Source: Streptomyces mayonensis (GTDB lineage: Bacteria > Actinomycetota > Actinomycetes > Streptomycetales > Streptomycetaceae). Taken from it: a DNA stretch of 44,413 nt. The position numbers and the translations under genes were made by a program. Position 1 is the stretch's first letter. Each line of letters opens with the position of its first letter. Below the pieces are notes generated by a model. That model was not told where the DNA came from, made no database searches, and was given only the letters and a program-made list of their open reading frames with translations. The stretch covers positions 1-44,413 of the forward strand of contig NZ_JACBYP010000066.1 in the NCBI RefSeq assembly GCF_018982965.1, given 5' to 3'. Below are positions 41,033-44,413 of this stretch, piece by piece.

Positions 41033-41130
41033 GAAGCAGGGGACCAAGGGACTTGGCAGCAAGGGACTTGGCGAAGCAGGGGATGTGGCGAAGCAGGGGA
41101 TGCGGGGAGCAGGAGGTTCGGGAAGCAGGG
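41033..41130. repeat. Degenerate 16-17 bp minisatellite between kbl and tdh
   Basis: GAAGCAGG-type units start at 41033, 41073, 41090, 41106 (GGAGCAGG) and 41122, with the last four spaced 16-17 bp apart. Between the first two lie two copies of AAGGGACTTGGC. The array fills nearly all of the spacer between the tdh stop and the kbl ribosome site. Confidence 0.75.
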
Positions 41131-41132
41131 AC

Positions 41133-42161
41133 TTACGCGGTCCAGTCGAGGACGACCTTGCCGCCGCGGCCGCTCGCGGCGTCGGCGAAGGCGGCCTCGA
41201 AGTCGCGGTGGGAGTAGCGGCCGGTGACGACCGGGGCGAGGTCGAGGCCGCCTTCGAGCAGCACCGACATGGCGTACCAGGTCTCGAACATCTCGCGGCC
41301 GTAGATGCCCTTGACGGTGATCATCGAGGTGACGATCCGGGCCCAGTCGACGGGGAACTCCTCGGTCGGCAGGCCGAGCATCGCGATCCGGCCGCCGTGC
41401 GTCATGTTGGCGATCATGTCGCGCAGGGCCTCGGGGCGGCCGGACATCTCCAGGCCGACGTCGAAGCCCTCGCGCAGCCCGAGGTCGCGCTGGCCGTCGG
41501 CGACGGTCGCGTCCGAGACGTTCAGGGCGAGGCTGACGCCGACCTTGCGGGCGAGGTCCAGGCGGTCCTCGCTCACGTCGGTGATCACGACGTTGCGGGC
41601 GCCCGCGTGCCGGGCCACCGCGGCGGCCATCAGGCCGATCGGACCGGCGCCGGTGATGAGGACGTCCTCGCCGACCAGCGGGAAGGACAGGGCGGTGTGC
41701 ACGGCGTTGCCGAACGGGTCGAAGATCGCGGCGACGTCGAGGTCGACGGGGACGCGGTGCACCCAGACGTTGGTGGCGGGCAGGGCGACGTACTCGGCGA
41801 ACGCCCCGTCCCGGCCGACGCCGAGTCCGACGGTGGCGCGGCACAGGTGGCGCCGCCCGGCCAGGCAGTTGCGGCACTTGCCGCAGACCAGGTGGCCCTC
41901 GCCGCTGACCAGGTCGCCGGCCGTGATGTCGGTGACGTCGCGGCCGGTGCCGACGACCTCGCCGACGAACTCGTGCCCGACGACGAGCGGGGTGCGGACG
42001 GCCTGCCGGGCCCACCCGTCCCAGGCCCGGATGTGCAGGTCGGTGCCGCAGATTCCGGTGCGCAGCACCTTGATGAGCACGTCGCCGGGTCCGACGGCGG
42101 GCTCGGGGACGTCCGCGAGCCGGAGCCCGGGCTCCGCCTTCTCCTTGACCAGCGCCTTCAA
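41133..42161 (-). CDS. tdh: L-threonine 3-dehydrogenase
   Basis: 342 residues, matching the 341 or so typical of bacterial Tdh. Zinc-dependent: C38 in GICGTDLHI, the VVGHEFVGEV His-Glu and the structural-zinc loop CGKCRNCLAGRRHLC; the NAD site is ITGAGPIGLMAA. It oxidises threonine to 2-amino-3-ketobutyrate. I place the start at the TTG at 42161 (AGGAG 9 nt upstream) since it gives the canonical MKALVKE N-terminus; the longer open frame to 42275 has no family match. It is first in the tdh-kbl operon. Confidence 0.95.
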   Translation of the reverse strand: MKALVKEKAEPGLRLADVPEPAVGPGDVLIKVLRTGICGTDLHIRAWDGWARQAVRTPLVVGHEFVGEVVGTGRDVTDITAGDLVSGEGHLVCGKCRNCLAGRRHLCRATVGLGVGRDGAFAEYVALPATNVWVHRVPVDLDVAAIFDPFGNAVHTALSFPLVGEDVLITGAGPIGLMAAAVARHAGARNVVITDVSEDRLDLARKVGVSLALNVSDATVADGQRDLGLREGFDVGLEMSGRPEALRDMIANMTHGGRIAMLGLPTEEFPVDWARIVTSMITVKGIYGREMFETWYAMSVLLEGGLDLAPVVTGRYSHRDFEAAFADAASGRGGKVVLDWTA

Positions 42162-42349
42162 CTGAGCGGCTCCTGACGGTGGGGTTCCGGCGACGGGCAT
42201 GCCGAAGCGGCCCGCGTCCGGGGTGGGGAGGGTGATCGCACAGGAATCTGCCGTACGGCACCGCCCCGGGTCCATCGAGCCTTTCTTAACCCTGGTCGCA
42301 GGTTTCCTTCACACCGTGCGGGGGCCGTCCGGGCAGGGGCCGTCCGGGC

Positions 42350-42925
42350 TCACAGGGGGAGCCCGTCCTCCGCGCTGCGCTCGATGCGCCGTACGAGGTC
42401 GGCCGCGGCCGCCTTGATCGTGGCCAGGCCCTCCGTCCCCCAGGTGCGGGGCCGGACGTCGGCGGCGCACACGGTGCCGAGGACCGTGCCCGTGCTGTCG
42501 GTGAGCGGGGCGCCGAGGTAGGAGCGGATGCCGAACTCGTCGACGACCGGGTTGCCCGCGAAACGCGGGTAGTCGCGCACGTCCTCCAGGACGAGGGCCT
42601 TGCGCCGGGCCGCCACGTGGGGGCAGAAGCCGTGGTCGCGTGGCTGGGCCCGGCCGAACTCGGGCCCTGTGCCGTCGCCCCGGGTCGTCTGCGGGGCCTC
42701 GGGCACGCGCAGGCCGGCGAAGAACTGGCCGCCCTCGACCAGGAAGTTGACCATCGCGTAGGGCGCCTCGACGAGGCCCGCGAGGTGGGCGGCGAAGGTG
42801 TCCAGGGCCGGGTCGGCGCGCTCGGCCAGGCCGAGCCGGCGCAGCCGTTCCAGTCGGGCGGGGGCCTCCCGGTCCTCGGGGGTGAGCAGCAGACGTCCTG
42901 CCGGGCGCGGCGGGTCGTAGCTCAT
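42350..42925 (-). CDS. GAF-domain protein linked to the conservon
   Basis: 191 residues. A single GAF domain (about 45-185) has YAMVNFLVEGGQFFAG, DHGFCPHVAA, NPVVDEFGIRSYLGAPL and LGTVCAADVRPRTW. GAF domains bind small ligands or cofactors, or sense redox. The ATG overlaps the cvnD-like stop by 4 nt (ATGA), so it is the last gene of the conservon transcript and may report to it. Confidence 0.9.
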   Translation of the reverse strand: MSYDPPRPAGRLLLTPEDREAPARLERLRRLGLAERADPALDTFAAHLAGLVEAPYAMVNFLVEGGQFFAGLRVPEAPQTTRGDGTGPEFGRAQPRDHGFCPHVAARRKALVLEDVRDYPRFAGNPVVDEFGIRSYLGAPLTDSTGTVLGTVCAADVRPRTWGTEGLATIKAAAADLVRRIERSAEDGLPL

Positions 42926-43548
42926 GGGCGGACTCCGGCGCCGGACCCGGTGGGGGCCGGCGTGTGGGCGATGAGGTGGCGTACGAGGGTGAGCAGGGTC
43001 TGGACGCCGGAGCTGGAGATCCGGGCGTCGCAGCGCACGACGGGGATCCCCGGGTGGAGGTCCATGGCCGCGCGCACCTCCTCGGGGTCGTAGCGGTGGG
43101 CGCCGTCGAACTCGTTGATCGCGACGACGAACCCGAGTCCGCGTTCCTCGAAGAAGTCGACGGCGGCGAAGGACTCCTCCAGACGGCGGGTGTCGGCCAG
43201 GATCACCGCCCCGAGCGCGCCTTCGCACAGCTCGTCCCACATGAACCAGAAGCGTTCCTGACCGGGGGTCCCGAACAGGTAGAGCACGTGCTCGGCGTCG
43301 AGGGTGAGGCGGCCGAAGTCCATGGCCACGGTTGTTTCCAGCTTGTTCTCGATTCCGTCGAGGTTGTCGGTCGCGGCGCTGACCGTGGTGAGCAGTTCCT
43401 CCGTGCTCAGCGGCGCGATCTCGCTGACGGCGCCGACGAAGGTGGTCTTGCCGACGCCGAATCCGCCCGCCACGAGGATCTTCAGGGCGGTGGGGAACGG
43501 GTCGGTGCCTTCGCCGTGGGCGTGGTCAGAGCTGTCGTCGTAGTCCAT
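42922..43548 (-). CDS. cvnD: Conservon small GTP-binding protein
   Basis: 208 residues. G1 GGFGVGKTT, G3 FGTPGQER and G4 INEFDG identify the CvnD/MglA-like small G protein. The switch region follows the P-loop (AVSEIAPLSTEE). It would cycle with CvnB, the roadblock protein, in a membrane-linked signalling complex with the CvnA kinase. The start overlaps cvnC by 23 nt and has GGAGG upstream. Confidence 0.94.
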   Translation of the reverse strand: MDYDDSSDHAHGEGTDPFPTALKILVAGGFGVGKTTFVGAVSEIAPLSTEELLTTVSAATDNLDGIENKLETTVAMDFGRLTLDAEHVLYLFGTPGQERFWFMWDELCEGALGAVILADTRRLEESFAAVDFFEERGLGFVVAINEFDGAHRYDPEEVRAAMDLHPGIPVVRCDARISSSGVQTLLTLVRHLIAHTPAPTGSGAGVRP

Positions 43549-43900
43549 CGAGCACTGCCTCCAGAAGGGCCCGGTCCGTGGGGTGGTGGTGGAACGCGGC
43601 GGGTGGTTTGGTGGTCAGCGCGCCGCAGTCGACGAGGTCCGAGAGCAGCACCTTGGTGACCGCCACCGGAAGCCGCAGGTGGGCGGCGAGTTCGGCGACC
43701 GGGAGAGGCGCCCGGCACAGGTCGAGGACCTGCGTGTGCTCGGGTCCGAGGTAGCCGAGGGGGGTCGCCCCGGTGGCCATGACCTGGGACATCAGGTCGA
43801 GCGCGACGGTGGGCCGGGTGCGGCCGTTGCTGACGGTGAAGGGGCGCACCAGCCGTCCGGCGGCGTCGTCGAGCCAGGGCCCGTCGCCGGCCGGGGCCAC
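43526..43900 (-). CDS. cvnC: Conservon DUF742 protein
   Basis: About 124 residues. WLDDAAGRLVRPFTVSNGRT is the DUF742 N-terminal signature; the rest is a winged-helix-like fold (AELAAHLRLPVAVTKVLLSDLVDCG). The GTG at 43900 has GAGG 8 nt upstream; a TTG at 43906 overlapping the cvnB stop is the alternative. It couples the CvnB and CvnD parts of the complex. Confidence 0.93.
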   Translation of the reverse strand: MAPAGDGPWLDDAAGRLVRPFTVSNGRTRPTVALDLMSQVMATGATPLGYLGPEHTQVLDLCRAPLPVAELAAHLRLPVAVTKVLLSDLVDCGALTTKPPAAFHHHPTDRALLEAVLDGLRRQL

Positions 43901-43902
43901 CC

Positions 43903-44337
43903 TCAAGGCCTCATCGCCGGTGGTTCGACGGCGTGCTGTCGGGGCGCGGTGACCAGGTAGGGGCGCACGCTCTTGACCAGCATCGCCATCTCGTAGCCGA
44001 GGACGGCCGCGTCGGCCTCGCGGCCGGCCAGTACGGCGAGGCAGGTGCCGGATCCGGCAGTGGTGACGAAGAGCAGGGTCGAGTCGAGTTCGACGACGAC
44101 CTGCCGTACGTCCCCGCCGTCGCCGAAGCGGACTCCGGCGCTGCGGCCGAGGGAGTAGAGGCCGGAGGCCAGTGCGGCCATGTGGTCGGCACTGTCGGCG
44201 TCGAGGCCGTACACCGATTTCACCAGTCCGTCGGCGGACAGGAGCACGGCGCTGCTCGTGTGCGGCACGCGCTGGACGAGTCCGCTCATCAGCCAGTCGA
44301 GGTCGGACACTTGGCCGGTCGGCGCATCGCTCGCCAT
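43903..44337 (-). CDS. cvnB: Conservon roadblock/LC7 protein
   Basis: 144 residues. The roadblock/LC7 fold is seen in LDWLMSGLVQRVPHTSSAVLLSADGLV and in LFVTTAGSGTCLAVLA. It is a likely GTPase-activating partner of CvnD. The ATG follows AAGGAG. A cvnA-type sensor kinase should precede it, but its reading frame cannot be fixed in the 76 bases left before the window edge. Confidence 0.94.
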   Translation of the reverse strand: MASDAPTGQVSDLDWLMSGLVQRVPHTSSAVLLSADGLVKSVYGLDADSADHMAALASGLYSLGRSAGVRFGDGGDVRQVVVELDSTLLFVTTAGSGTCLAVLAGREADAAVLGYEMAMLVKSVRPYLVTAPRQHAVEPPAMRP

Positions 44338-44413
44338 GGTGGATCGACTCCTTGGGGTACGAGAATCTGCGGGAGCGCTGTTCGTGGGGGCTGGGTGGGG
44401 CACTGGGGGTCGA

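Overview
The window is a high-GC stretch typical of Streptomyces. Signs of this are very high GC at third codon positions, GTG/TTG starts, 4-nt ATGA/GTGA overlaps, a WhiB-family protein, a conservon (cvnB-C-D), Kbl/Tdh threonine catabolism and a TTA-codon regulator. All calls come from reading the sequence; no database search was possible.

Region 1 (1-7612) looks like the edge of an undescribed specialised-metabolism locus. A minus-strand, translationally coupled set encodes a FOXRED2-like flavoprotein, an FMN alpha-hydroxy-acid oxidase and an atypical cytochrome P450 that runs off the left edge. Divergent from it is a MIO-type aromatic ammonia-lyase with a tyrosine-type selectivity pair (His-Leu). 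An OmpR-type two-component system follows; its response regulator carries the only TTA codon I noticed in the window, suggesting bldA control.

Region 2 (7864-20330) is mostly core or conserved accessory genes. They are a DUF309 protein, cobF, a 14-TM drug exporter with a C-terminal winged-helix-like domain, a TauE/SafE permease, a PcaF-like thiolase, a monoacylglycerol-lipase-like hydrolase, a WhiB-like protein, DUF3140, an HhH-GPD protein and a lipoprotein preceded by twin palindromes. A glutamine synthetase-like/amidohydrolase pair resembling a split FluG and a degenerate Nudix protein complete it.

Region 3 (20397-27057) is a six-gene Mrp Na+(K+)/H+ antiporter operon (fused A/B, then C-D-E-F-G), with every junction overlapping by 4 nt.

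Region 4 (27410-34690) is a sugar or polyol catabolic island: sugar porter, LacD/YihT-family aldolase, FGGY kinase, a P-loop kinase fused to a HAD phosphatase, and a LacI regulator. Five copies of one near-palindrome (TGAC-N-CCGG-N-GTCA type) lie in its three promoter regions, so the regulon can be read from the DNA.

Region 5 (34691-36690) is decayed DNA ending at tRNA-Pro(GGG). It holds a 12-bp exact copy of the tRNA 3' end inside a 30/40 match, tandem repeats, a Nudix gene and an IS701-type transposase fragment, consistent with an old integration scar.

Region 6 (36823-44413) carries an MFS exporter, a YjbR protein, a LysR regulator, kbl, tdh (TTG start), and a conservon with a GAF protein; the expected cvnA kinase would lie beyond the right edge.
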